Part shown: piece by piece, positions 1-8,188 of the stretch
How positions within the stretch are numbered: position 1 is the first letter of the stretch
How the letters are laid out: every line of letters begins with the position of its first letter
Assembly (NCBI GenBank): GCA_900128585.1
Contig: LT642554.1
Span: 1 to 14,598, forward strand
Length of the DNA stretch: 14,598 nucleotides
Direction: 5' to 3'
Source of the DNA: Stramenopiles sp. TOSAG23-3
Taxonomy: Eukaryota > Sar
Notes under the pieces: generated by a model
The model's database searches: none
The model's input: only the letters and a program-made list of their open reading frames with translations
Told to the model about the DNA's origin: nothing
Made by a program: the position numbers and the translations under genes

Positions 1-20
1 CTTCCCTTCCTTCTGAGTTC

Positions 21-39
21 ATTGAAAAGAGTTTTCAAT
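21..39. repeat. Perfect hairpin, 8-bp arms, 3-nt loop
   Basis: ATTGAAAA is followed by GAG and then TTTTCAAT, a perfect inverted repeat. It ends only two bases before a second palindrome (42-55). Function unknown. It could be a 3'-end structure or a binding site for a dimeric protein. Confidence 0.6.
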
Positions 40-41
40 AT

Positions 42-55
42 GTGTGCATGCACAC
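42..55. repeat. Perfect 14-bp palindrome GTGTGCATGCACAC
   Basis: The sequence is its own reverse complement and holds a central GCATGC. It sits directly beside the hairpin at 21-39. A palindrome without a loop is more typical of a dimeric DNA-binding site than of an RNA hairpin. No function is assigned. Confidence 0.6.
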
Positions 56-834
56 GATTTTTGACACTAGGGTTGAATTACTTCCTGTAGTCGAGCTATA
101 TTTATAATATTGGCAGGTTCTTACACAGTTTTGAACAGGTTTGATTAAAGTATCGGTGTGAAAAACGTTCTTCACTGAACCATTCGCAACAACTTGCTCT
201 TGCAGACACTGTGTTGGAAAGGGTCCGCGTTTCCCATTTTGTTCGGTAAATGGTGCAGCGCTGTTACGGTTTGTTTTCCCCCAGGTACCCTGGACTTTTG
301 GTTATTTTTTTTCAAAAATAGAAAAAGAAGCGTTTGCGCCAAACTCTCGTGCCTAAATATGCAAAGGAAGCTTTGTAGTTACAAAATTGTGGAATGGTAT
401 GTGTGGTGCCGTTTCCACTTGAAGTGTTTCTCTTTTGTTATTAAAATTTATTTTACATGTCGGACTGTATTTACCTGTTATTAGTACTACTTTCCTCCAT
501 CATCATTCATTTTTGTTTCTTGTCGTCTTCATTTCAAATTTGAACACGATCCAATCCTTCCTATAGGTACATACTTATTAGAATACTTCCAATGGTATTC
601 ACCTGGCTCCGGTTGGGGTTTCCGGACTCCTCGTAGTTAGGGTAATTATACCGCGAAAATGAATCTACTCAGCTTTTGTCCATTAAAAACTTTTTTTTAA
701 AAGCAAGAAAATTGGCTGTTATTCATTTATTTATTTTTCTTCAAAATTAATGACGTAACTTAGCTTACTCCTCCTCGTAATTTAATACGTGTTTATAAAG
801 ATTTAACCATAAAGTTTTTAAAATTTGTCCTTTT

Positions 835-3800
835 TCACATGTACCCTTCCTCAATCAGAACAAGTTGCTCCAGATCCTGGTACAACTGTTGATAGTTTGG
901 CCCCAGCAAGTTCTGCATCGCAATCGCAAACACAGCCTCGTCCTCTTCGACCCCATCTTCCCCACGCTCACACCTACGATATCGTTCTTGTACAACGCCA
1001 AAGGCTGCCTCGAAACGGACATCTCCTAAAATACCCATGCACCTATCCCTAATGTTTTCCCGTCTAAGTTGGATTTTTCCTACATAATTTGATGGCGGGG
1101 GCACGTTATCATTTATGGCGCTTTGCGGATTTTCATCGAGATCCCCACCCTCGTCATCCGACGATTCGCTATAGTCATCGCTGTATATTTCGAAGGCGTC
1201 AACTTCATAGCCGTAAGGGCTATCGATACGCTCATCGCTGGTCTTCAGCGCGGTTACTTTGCTAGGACTAGGGGACGCAATGGGGATTTCGTCGTATTTA
1301 GACTCGTGTTCTTCGCTTATAGGGCGGTCCAACCCACGAATAGGGCGTTCCCCCCCCCGAGACTGTAGGAGCGTTTTCCTAAGGGTGTTGCATCGCTGGG
1401 TTGCCATCTTCAATTCCTCCTTCAACTCTTCTTCCCTGTCTTGAAACGCTTCTTCGTCGTCGTCGTGGTCGTGCTGTTCGTCCGTGGCGTCAGTCACTTC
1501 ATCAGTACCGATATCGTCGTCTTCTTCCAGGGATTCGTTGATTTCCATATCGTCACTGTCGTCAAAAATAGGGTGGTCTTCATGCAGCCGGGTGTTCGCC
1601 ATAATGTCTTCAATAATAACACTCTCGTCAGCATCGTTCTCTTCGTCTTCATCGCTGTATTTTGACCCTGGCATTTCTGCAGCTATCGCCAAATCCCCGT
1701 GTCTCCTCATTGCCTCGTCGGCCAGTTCTTCGATTTCAGTTGGTTTCTTGGGAGAAGGGGAAAACAACGGTTGCGATGGCGACGGCGTTAAGGATTGGAT
1801 TTTCTTCAACGCGGGTTTCACCGCACTTCCAGACGTCATGCGCTGCTCGATGGCCTTCTCTTTCGCGCGTTGTCGGTCTCGCAGGACGTCTTCGCGTGCA
1901 GCAGCCAATTGGCGACGAGTTTCTTCGTCCTTCGCCCGCTGCCGTTCGCGCTTTCGTGCTAGAACTTGGTCCCGTGTCGACAGCACCGCCTTGCTGTCAT
2001 CTTCTCCGTACCCTCGAGAATTGGTATCTCTTCTGGCTTGCACCGCTGCCGGCGACGGCGGCGGAGACGGAGTTCGAGCTCGGTTCCGTCGTGACGGAAA
2101 AACAGACCTTATTACAGCCCCTTTGGCCCCCTTTTTGTTTCCTTGCATTTCATCCTGCTCTTCCTGTTTGCTGCTCCAAGCTTCGTTTCTGGAGAGCTCG
2201 CGCCGGTCATTTCCCTGCAACGCCCTGCGCTTGTCCTGCACAGGCTGCGTCTGTGGCTTTTTCGCCGCTACAACACTCTTCGCATCGTTTGTGGACTGCA
2301 CTGCCGCCGTCTGCGCAGCCATACGGTTACGCCGCTGCTGCTCAACCATTCTGCGGCGCGCTTGTATGCCTTCGTCCTTGGATTGCTGCGCTCTGCGCTC
2401 TACTTCCTTCTCGGCTTCGCGGCGCTCTTTTGCCTTCTTGACAGCAAGTGCCATCTCTTCCTGCCGCTTCTTCTCCGCTTCACGAAGCTGCTTTTCCCGT
2501 TTCCGTTCGGCTTCGCGCTCCTCTTTTTCCACAAGTAGTTTAGCCTCCCGCTTTTTCTTCGCTTCCTCTAACATCCGGCCCATTCGGTCGTTCTCCTCTT
2601 TCCACTTCATCTTGAGTCCGCGCAGGCGGTCCTCTTCGCCCTTCTTCCGCTTTGCCGCCAACGCCTTTTCTTTTTTCCGGCGCTCGTTGAACCGCTCCCG
2701 TTGCGCCTTTTGCCTCGCGTCCCAATTGTCAAGCTCTCGAACGCCCTGCTGGTCGTCCGACACGTCCTTGCACTTGCCCTCTCTTTCGTCTCTTCGCACG
2801 GCGCGGTACCGTTCTTGGCGATCTTTCGCTCGCCGCTCTGCCTGTTCCTGGTTTCGCCGGGCGTCGTCGGCCAAGCGCTTGCGGCGTTCACCCTCGAGCT
2901 GCTTCGAGCGCTCTCGCGCGATGGCGAGCATGTCGTCTTTTGAGCGCGGCATGCCCGCGGTGGGGCCCGCTCGAACAGGGCCTCGCGGTCGATCTCGAGG
3001 TTGGGACGGTGCCTTCTTTGCGCGGTGGTAGCGCTGCCTGGCTGCCCTAGCAGCGCCTGCCCCTCCGCCGCCAAGCCCGTACCTGTTTCCTGCCATTCGG
3101 TGCTTTCTATCTTCCGCGCGCCGCTTCACGGCCAAGCGTTGCTCCCTCTCTTTGCGCAACTTGCCCAGGGCCGCTTTTACGGCGCGTTTGCGCTCCTCCT
3201 CCCGCCGCAAGGCCGCCAAGCGCTCCCGCTCTTGGCGTTTTTTCTCCTCTTGCCGCCGGCTCCGAGGGGGTTTAGCACCGCGGACGCGGAGTTGTTTGTT
3301 CTCGTTCTCTCTCCCCGAAGGGACGCTGCGGGAATCATCGTCTTCCATGATTTCGTTCCCCGTTTTGATGGCCTTGCGCACGACGCTGTCCAAGCCGAGC
3401 GACTTTAGCTGCGCGATCAGCGACTGGGCATCCCGGGCGGCGTTGCTGTCCAGTCTGCTCATGGTCTGGCCCAAGTTGTTCCCGGCCACTTTCATGACGG
3501 CCCGGCGAACCACCATGGTGCCGTCCCCGATGTTATTCTTTGGTCGAGATACAATGTCGGACATAAAATTCGCGATGTGTTTTTTGATTTTCGGGTTGCG
3601 AAGCGTCTCGTGGATCGAAGGGCGGGACGAAGGGTGCTTGGACAGCATTTTCTTGATCAGCTCACGGGTGCCGCTGCTGAACTTTTTGTCGACGGGGGGG
3701 TAGTACCCGCGAAGAATTTTGGACGACAGGCCGTTAAGCGAGTTCGCGTCGAAGGCGTGCTTCAAAGTGCAAAGCTCGTAAAGTATGCAGCCCAACGCCC

Positions 3801-4377
3801 ATATGTCGCTCTTGTGGTTGTAGGGCTGGTTCTTGAACAATTCAGGAGACATGTAGTACGGGGTGCCGATGCAGGTCTTTGCAAAATCCATCGTGCCTTC
3901 GAGCACTTTCGATATTCCCAGATCCCCCAGAACGAGGCGCCCGTTCCCGAGTAGAAAAATGTTTTGGGTTTTCAAGTCTCTGTGCAATATGTTGTTCTCG
4001 TGCATTGCATGCAGACCGAGGCTTATTTGGACGAACCAGTTCAAGACCTGGTCCTCCCGAAAGCGGCGACCGGTGCGAGACTGCTGCTTGACGCGGTCGC
4101 TGAGGTCGCCCCCGTCGCAGTACGTCATGACTATACAAAGCTGGTTTCCACGTTTTGCAAAAAAAGAATCTTTGAACCCAACGATGTTCGGGTGCGACAA
4201 CCGCTGCATAAGCTTCACCTCATGCCTGCACGCTTCCCTCTCTTTCTTCGGTATGTTCGTCAGCTTGATGCACTTCATGCAGTAGTGTTTCTTTTCCTTC
4301 GTATGGCGCACCAAATAGACTTTCCCAAAGGACCCCTTCCCAACCGACCGAATAACCTTGTACTCTTCAACACCCAT
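835..4377 (-). CDS. NEK1-like Ser/Thr kinase (NIMA family), long coiled-coil tail
   Basis: This single-exon frame of 1180 residues starts at an ATG with A at -3 and G at +4. The N-terminal kinase domain (about residues 4-268) has a glycine loop GKGSFG (13-18), ATP lysine K35, alpha-C Glu53, catalytic HRD (132-134) with Asn139, DLG (152-154), activation-segment CIGTPYY (169-175) and SPE (177-179). SDIWALGCILYELCTLKHAF (190-209) is strikingly NEK1-like. DLG replaces the usual DFG, a change known in some NEKs (NEK6/7). A long Lys/Arg/Glu-rich coiled coil follows (about 370-870), interrupted by a Gly/Ala-rich patch near 435-450. Two acidic stretches come next (about 900-985 and 1050-1085). The last 83 residues, ending near LLGPNYQQLYQDLEQLV, recall the C-terminal domain of animal NEK1. 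Total length is also close to human NEK1 (about 1260). NEK1 relatives act at centrosomes, ciliary bases and in DNA-damage signalling; a ciliary/basal-body role is inferred here. The 5' leader is purine-rich on the coding strand. Confidence 0.93.
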   Translation of the reverse strand: MGVEEYKVIRSVGKGSFGKVYLVRHTKEKKHYCMKCIKLTNIPKKEREACRHEVKLMQRLSHPNIVGFKDSFFAKRGNQLCIVMTYCDGGDLSDRVKQQSRTGRRFREDQVLNWFVQISLGLHAMHENNILHRDLKTQNIFLLGNGRLVLGDLGISKVLEGTMDFAKTCIGTPYYMSPELFKNQPYNHKSDIWALGCILYELCTLKHAFDANSLNGLSSKILRGYYPPVDKKFSSGTRELIKKMLSKHPSSRPSIHETLRNPKIKKHIANFMSDIVSRPKNNIGDGTMVVRRAVMKVAGNNLGQTMSRLDSNAARDAQSLIAQLKSLGLDSVVRKAIKTGNEIMEDDDSRSVPSGRENENKQLRVRGAKPPRSRRQEEKKRQERERLAALRREEERKRAVKAALGKLRKEREQRLAVKRRAEDRKHRMAGNRYGLGGGGAGAARAARQRYHRAKKAPSQPRDRPRGPVRAGPTAGMPRSKDDMLAIARERSKQLEGERRKRLADDARRNQEQAERRAKDRQERYRAVRRDEREGKCKDVSDDQQGVRELDNWDARQKAQRERFNERRKKEKALAAKRKKGEEDRLRGLKMKWKEENDRMGRMLEEAKKKREAKLLVEKEEREAERKREKQLREAEKKRQEEMALAVKKAKERREAEKEVERRAQQSKDEGIQARRRMVEQQRRNRMAAQTAAVQSTNDAKSVVAAKKPQTQPVQDKRRALQGNDRRELSRNEAWSSKQEEQDEMQGNKKGAKGAVIRSVFPSRRNRARTPSPPPSPAAVQARRDTNSRGYGEDDSKAVLSTRDQVLARKRERQRAKDEETRRQLAAAREDVLRDRQRAKEKAIEQRMTSGSAVKPALKKIQSLTPSPSQPLFSPSPKKPTEIEELADEAMRRHGDLAIAAEMPGSKYSDEDEENDADESVIIEDIMANTRLHEDHPIFDDSDDMEINESLEEDDDIGTDEVTDATDEQHDHDDDEEAFQDREEELKEELKMATQRCNTLRKTLLQSRGGERPIRGLDRPISEEHESKYDEIPIASPSPSKVTALKTSDERIDSPYGYEVDAFEIYSDDYSESSDDEGGDLDENPQSAINDNVPPPSNYVGKIQLRRENIRDRCMGILGDVRFEAAFGVVQERYRRCERGEDGVEEDEAVFAIAMQNLLGPNYQQLYQDLEQLVLIEEGYM

Positions 4378-4502
4378 AATACTTCTTTAACCTTTCTTTT
4401 TTCCTTTTCGTCAGTTTGAATGAGTTGAATTGAATGCCTTTTCTTTCTTCTTCTTCTTTTTCATTACTTAATCTTTCTGATCATGGTTTATTCTTCCTTT
4501 TT

Positions 4503-4516
4503 TTTGTATATACAAA
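4503..4516 (-). promoter_or_regulatory. Palindrome TTTGTATATACAAA with TATA core, candidate NEK promoter
   Basis: A perfect 14-bp palindrome containing TATATA at 4507-4512 lies about 130 bases upstream of the NEK ATG. TATA-like boxes occur 130-176 bases upstream of three other genes in this window. In such AT-rich DNA a TATA match may be chance. Confidence 0.3.
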
Positions 4517-4672
4517 TTCGTATTATCTGTAATCAACATTCAATCAATTATTATGACAAAAAAAAAAAAGTCAAACAACAAATAATAATCAAAAAATAAT
4601 AATAATCAAAAAAAAAGGAAATTGATTCATATGGTGTGACGACTATGGTATTAATATATTTTTTATAACAGC

Positions 4673-4690
4673 AAGAAGAAGAAGAAGAAG
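4673..4690. repeat. (AAG)6 microsatellite
   Basis: Six uninterrupted AAG units in the divergent spacer. Similar AAG-rich tracts recur at 5382-5413 and in purine-rich leader regions. Probably simple sequence drift. Confidence 0.85.
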
Positions 4691-5042
4691 AGGTCTATCA
4701 AAAATTTAATTAAAAAAAACATAGTACTGTATCTATTAAATGACATAAAGTATAGGTAATATTATACTTATATATTCTATTAAAATATCTATACATTTAA
4801 TGTACAAGAATAGGAAGAGACTACGAAGTCAATCAAAAAAAGGAAAGAAATCAAAAAAAGAAAGATCAACATAAACACAGCATTGCCATGAAGAATTCAA
4901 AATAAAAAAGAGTATTTTTTTTAATACTACTGTGTGTTAAATTATATTATACATTAAATACATAGAAAAACCAATATAAGGAAGATTATAGAAGAGACAA
5001 TATAAAACGATATATATATTTAATATCCTTTACATATTATTA

Positions 5043-5080
5043 TAATAATGTATAGTATAATACTGTATAATACATTATTA
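5043..5080. repeat. Nested inverted repeat (11-bp outer arms)
   Basis: TAATAATGTAT (5043-5053) pairs perfectly with ATACATTATTA (5070-5080). The spacer contains an inner palindrome, AGTAT-A-ATACT (5054-5064), and a TACTGTA motif (5061-5067). It could extrude as a cruciform. AT-only arms lower its significance. Confidence 0.55.
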
Positions 5081-5296
5081 ATATAGAACAAAGAGAGGTA
5101 ACAGAAGTGAAATAGTTTCAAGAAGAGATTTTAGAGAGCATATCGTGTAAATAACTAACTAATTAAATACAGAGGATTACCATTGATTGATTTTAGATTT
5201 TCTGTGAAAGACATTTTCGATTAGTACGGTGGTAGGTATTATAGGTGGTAGTATAACCGTACAAATAGAATAAATAGCTACGAATAGCAAAGGCCT

Positions 5297-5311
5297 CCAT
5301 TCCATTCCATT
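5297..5311. repeat. (CCATT)3 short tandem repeat
   Basis: Three exact CCATT units (5297-5301, 5302-5306, 5307-5311) in the divergent spacer, standing out from the AT-rich surroundings. Confidence 0.75.
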
Positions 5312-5381
5312 CTGCTGCCGTTGAAAGTTTCAGTCATATTATATTGTACATTAAGAACAAGCCAACAAGAGAAAGGAACAA

Positions 5382-5413
5382 GGAAGAAGAAGAATCCGGA
5401 AGAAGAAGAAGAA
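5382..5413. repeat. Direct repeat GGAAGAAGAAGAA, two copies
   Basis: Copy one is 5382-5394. Copy two starts at 5398 and runs three bases longer. They are separated by TCC, which creates a central TCCGGA palindrome. Purine-rich simple sequence of unknown role. Confidence 0.7.
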
Positions 5414-5709
5414 CTAAAAAACTTATTTTTTTTATTTTATTTTTAAATACACTGTATTTTTACAATGTACTGTAGACTGTAGTAAAAAAATACAGTATTA
5501 ATTGTTTTTATTGTTATACTGTCTAATTATTTATTATTAATAATAATTTAAAAACATGAAACCGTGTTTTTTGTTTAATTATTATATTAATCCTTAAATA
5601 ATACACAATAAAATATAAGAAGTGCCCAATCCCCAATAATAAAAAATAATCACATCTTTCAATTTTAGAAGAAGGGCGTAGGTATCTTACTTAGGATAGC
5701 AACACAATT

Positions 5710-5717
5710 TATATAAA
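5710..5717 (+). promoter_or_regulatory. Candidate TATA box TATATAAA for the TAF1B-like gene
   Basis: A consensus-like TATATAAA lies about 146-153 bases upstream of the ATG at 5863. The sequence between is less AT-rich and includes a (TG)n tract near 5804-5815. The spacing matches the other candidate TATA boxes here. Chance is not excluded. Confidence 0.35.
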
Positions 5718-5862
5718 AAACTGTTTTGCATCTTGGGAATTGTTTCCTGTTCATGTGTCTACGGAATAGAGTAAATGGCAATTCTGTAGGCAGACCCTGA
5801 CATTTGTGTGTGTGTGCCGGTCGGCGTAGCGGGTGTCCGTGAGACACACAGTAAGAGGTAAT

Positions 5863-7764
5863 ATGGACCGCTGCCCTACTTGCGACAGCGCAGAATTCTC
5901 TGTTGACGAGAGCGCGGGAACTCGCACTTGTCTTGTATGTGGTGAGCTTACTGAAGGGTTTCAGTTGCAGGTTGTCGAGGAAGAAGTGCAGGGGGGCTTC
6001 TTTCGTCTATTGTCCCAGTCTCAATCCCAATCGCAGAACGTATCGCCCCAACGGAACGTTTCCACGGGCAGTGGGCCAGGACGGGGAGCGGAGCACGCTC
6101 CGAGGCACAACGAAAGGAAAAAGGGGAAACGCCGAGGAATAAGGTTGGCGAAAAGGCACGTCGACGAAAATGCATACCTCCTTGCAATGCAGTGGATTTT
6201 AGACAGACAGACGGATGACCTCGTGCGCAAATGCAACGTGAACAAACGGGTGAAGCGGACGGCCCTGTCGTTGTGGGCGAGGTATTTGGACGCGACGTTT
6301 GCACACGGAATAGACCTGGTGGACTCTTTCTTGGCTCACCGTTTTGCAAGAGAAGGTGCGTTTGAAGTGAGCTTGCTGAGGAAATGGCAGTTGGAGCATG
6401 GGGTGGGCCAAATGACAAGTGAGAGCGAGGGAAGCGTCCTTGGTTACCACAGCGACAGCAGTACGTATGAGATGGGGTTTCTGGGCGTATCAGATAGCGA
6501 CTCGGTGATGGCATCAGACAGCGACTCGGTCAAGGGAGAAGCAAACGGCCCGAGCGCATTTGTGAACCGCATGAACAGCACGAATGCCCCGCCCGAACCA
6601 TCAATGGCTTTGATGCTGGGCATATGTTACATTTCATGCATGCTGTGGAGGGAGCCTATCTTACCCACAGACATAGAGAGATGGGCCGACAACGGGACGT
6701 TAATGTACTGGGTGGCTTACTCATCCATGCCCGAACAAATGCAGGACGCCGTAGCGGATGGAAGGCAGTTTTTTGAACCAGACCGTTACAAGAACGGCCC
6801 GACAAGGTGGCGCACGTCTGCAACAGTGAAAAAACAACAGCGGCATGCGGAAAACCATGTGATCGTTCTGCATGCTCGAGAACTAGCAGCAGCGCTGGGA
6901 GTGGAGTTGCCCGTCCCTAATTTCCCACTCATCGCTGTTCGTTTATCTTATCGGTTGGGGATCCCTTCCATTCTAGCTCAAACGGTGGCACTGGCCTGGT
7001 GCAATCTAGCGGCCACCGACAACTTGGTGGTCCTCGGCCAAGCACGGTCAAACCGCAGGACATGCCATAGAGCATTATCAATTTCGTTTTCTTGTCTGCT
7101 GAGTCTGTGCATTTTTGAATTTCAAGATAATTGGAGAGATTGGGTCGCAACAATGCCAGAGAATAAGTTGCAGGGCCACGTGGCGTCGTTTCTAGAACGC
7201 GAGGCAGAAGAGGATGGGCCCCGTGCGGATTTGTTTGCTGCGGAAGAGAGTACCGTCGCCGTTCCCTGGACACTTCAGGAGGTGTCTGCATTGCCGCAGT
7301 CTTCGCTGGATCGGTTTTTAGAATTCGTTGGGGGGCAGGTGAGTACTGTGCAAGGTTTAACAATGCCGCAACTTTCACTGCAGTCGTACGCTGTGTTGAC
7401 TTCCAGGCTTCCCACTAAACCTTCCAGTAGCAAACCACCTCGAAATTTATTGGGTCATGCACCCAGTGCCACCGACGACGAGGTAATTGGGCCAAAAGCA
7501 GAAGTCCGAAAACGGAAGAAGAAGATTCAGAAGCGCACTGTAAATAAGTGGTTTGTCGGCCCCCGACTAAAGTACCCGGTCCACGACTTGAGGCTGCTTT
7601 TGGACTACATTGGGAGCAGTGTAGGAGAGGATGCGGTCTCTTTGCGGAAAATGTTCAAGATCGTTTCGAATCTAACTGCCCGCCGAACTGCCCCTGGCAG
7701 CCTGAACGTTTGGTCGAACGTTTTGCAGAGTTCGTACAACTGCATTGTTCGGGATGCCATTTAG
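5863..7764 (+). CDS. TAF1B/Rrn7-like RNA polymerase I initiation factor
   Basis: This 633-residue protein begins with a zinc ribbon, C4-P-T-C7 and C23-L-V-C26, followed by EGFQ, a layout typical of TAF1B/Rrn7. These are TFIIB-like factors of the Pol I core promoter complex (SL1 in animals, core factor in yeast) and act in the nucleolus on rDNA. A Gln/Ser tract (51-58) and a basic segment (about 80-98) follow. Residues 105-143, with a WARYLD motif, match the start of the first cyclin-like region. Residues 246-290, including WREPILPTDIERWA, are the most diagnostic TAF1B/Rrn7 segment. A second cyclin-like helical region is likely at about 335-420. The middle (185-245) is a Ser/Asp-rich insertion carrying a small tandem duplication. 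The C-terminal part is basic near 545-560. The ATG at 5863 is preferred over an in-frame GTG at 5833 because eukaryotes start at ATG, the context is good (A at -3, G at +4), and the zinc ribbon begins at once. Length compares with human TAF1B (588). Confidence 0.88.
   Translation: MDRCPTCDSAEFSVDESAGTRTCLVCGELTEGFQLQVVEEEVQGGFFRLLSQSQSQSQNVSPQRNVSTGSGPGRGAEHAPRHNERKKGKRRGIRLAKRHVDENAYLLAMQWILDRQTDDLVRKCNVNKRVKRTALSLWARYLDATFAHGIDLVDSFLAHRFAREGAFEVSLLRKWQLEHGVGQMTSESEGSVLGYHSDSSTYEMGFLGVSDSDSVMASDSDSVKGEANGPSAFVNRMNSTNAPPEPSMALMLGICYISCMLWREPILPTDIERWADNGTLMYWVAYSSMPEQMQDAVADGRQFFEPDRYKNGPTRWRTSATVKKQQRHAENHVIVLHARELAAALGVELPVPNFPLIAVRLSYRLGIPSILAQTVALAWCNLAATDNLVVLGQARSNRRTCHRALSISFSCLLSLCIFEFQDNWRDWVATMPENKLQGHVASFLEREAEEDGPRADLFAAEESTVAVPWTLQEVSALPQSSLDRFLEFVGGQVSTVQGLTMPQLSLQSYAVLTSRLPTKPSSSKPPRNLLGHAPSATDDEVIGPKAEVRKRKKKIQKRTVNKWFVGPRLKYPVHDLRLLLDYIGSSVGEDAVSLRKMFKIVSNLTARRTAPGSLNVWSNVLQSSYNCIVRDAI
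6489..6530 (+). repeat. 24-bp-period tandem duplication inside the TAF1B-like gene
   Basis: Two 18-bp copies (6489-6506 and 6513-6530) differ at one base and encode SDSDSV-MA-SDSDSV, residues 210-223. The spacing is 24 bases, so the frame is kept. It looks like recent in-frame expansion in a disordered acidic insertion. Confidence 0.75.
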
Positions 7765-7832
7765 GGTTCGAGGTGTAACATGTGTCTGGTTTGGAATTTT
7801 TAAAGAGTTAGTACGGCCCTTGCAAGACTTCC

Positions 7833-7852
7833 TTGTACTGTACGAAGTACAA
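7833..7852. repeat. Hairpin TTGTACT / AGTACAA, 6-nt loop
   Basis: Perfect 7-bp arms about 70 bases past the TAF1B-like stop. The left arm overlaps a TACTGTA motif (7836-7842). First of three hairpins in this convergent spacer. Confidence 0.6.
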
Positions 7853-7879
7853 AATAACAAAAGTAAACGGGTAAAAAAA

Positions 7880-7897
7880 AACATTACAAGTAATGTT
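7880..7897. repeat. Hairpin AACATTAC / GTAATGTT, 2-nt loop
   Basis: Perfect 8-bp arms, with the left arm abutting an A tract. The tight 2-base loop is more like a protein-binding palindrome than a stable RNA hairpin. Confidence 0.6.
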
Positions 7898-7974
7898 CAT
7901 AAATTATGATTACAAATTACAAAATACTTTAAGTGCTGTGTGTGTGTACATATCATATCACAACATTATATTTG

Positions 7975-7993
7975 TGATGATTGACAATCATCA
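7975..7993. repeat. 19-bp palindrome TGATGATTG-A-CAATCATCA
   Basis: Perfect 9-bp arms around a single central base, the longest perfect palindrome seen in this spacer. It is nearly midway between the two convergent stop codons. Confidence 0.65.
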
Positions 7994-8188
7994 ACGACGA
8001 AACATACACTATATAATTTGTTTTTTTCATATAACAGCATTTATTTTGGTTTTTATCATGTATGATATCGTCAAATTTTAGTAAGCAACGCAAATGCGAC
8101 CTCCTCCTCATAATCGTTTTCATACGAAAATGCCGTGGGAGAAGGTACAGCGCACCACATTGTGGTTGCATTAGCATGTTTAACTCGC

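Larger units (their letters stand above)
1..834. other. Gene-free left flank, 3' side of the NEK gene
   Basis: No convincing coding sequence is seen here. Open frames are short, start on non-ATG codons or have low-complexity composition. The stretch becomes AT-rich towards the NEK stop codon and should contain that gene's 3' untranslated region (minus strand). It opens with two adjacent perfect palindromes (21-39 and 42-55, listed separately). A TGACGTAA motif, resembling a CRE/bZIP site, lies near 750-757. Whether a neighbouring gene's untranslated region begins at the left edge cannot be told. Confidence 0.6.
4378..5862. other. AT-rich divergent intergenic spacer (NEK / TAF1B-like)
   Basis: About 1.5 kb separates the start codons of two diverging genes, so it should hold both promoters and 5' leaders. 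It is strongly AT-rich with many A and T runs and no credible frame. Visible elements are a TGAC-(A)12-GTCA inverted repeat (4554-4573), a TATA-containing palindrome (4503-4516), an (AAG)6 tract, a nested inverted repeat (5043-5080), (CCATT)3, a GGAAGAAGAAGAA duplication, and several TACTGTA motifs. No tRNA or other RNA gene was recognised. Confidence 0.6.
7765..8188. other. Tail-to-tail spacer with three perfect hairpins
   Basis: This 424-base AT-rich spacer lies between the stop codons of two convergent genes, so it should hold both 3' untranslated regions and cleavage sites. No coding sequence is credible. It carries three perfect inverted repeats (7833-7852, 7880-7897, 7975-7993) and a short TG tract near 7936-7945. 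No clear AATAAA is seen close to either stop. A TGTAA, the polyadenylation signal in some green algae, lies ten bases after the TAF1B-like stop (7774-7778) but is too short to weigh much. Confidence 0.6.

Noticed and set aside
194-484. 96-codon open frame in the left flank
   Set aside because: Starts on TTG, has no family resemblance, and lies in ordinary AT-rich non-coding sequence.
1350-1358. Nine-base C run in the kinase gene as a possible frameshift
   Set aside because: The kinase frame stays open and the NEK1-like C-terminus follows in the same frame.
1484-3031. Long open frame (515 codons) antisense to the kinase gene, Ser/Phe/Arg-rich
   Set aside because: It is the mirror of the Lys/Arg/Glu-rich coiled coil. 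The composition is unlike a folded protein, and the opposite strand carries a clear kinase.
4420-5700. Centromere or replication origin in the low-GC spacer
   Set aside because: Low GC is shared by the other divergent spacer and is explained by general intergenic composition. No specific element was seen.
5833-5862. Ten-codon N-terminal extension of the TAF1B-like protein from a GTG
   Set aside because: GTG is not a usual eukaryotic start. The ATG at 5863 has good context and directly precedes the zinc ribbon.
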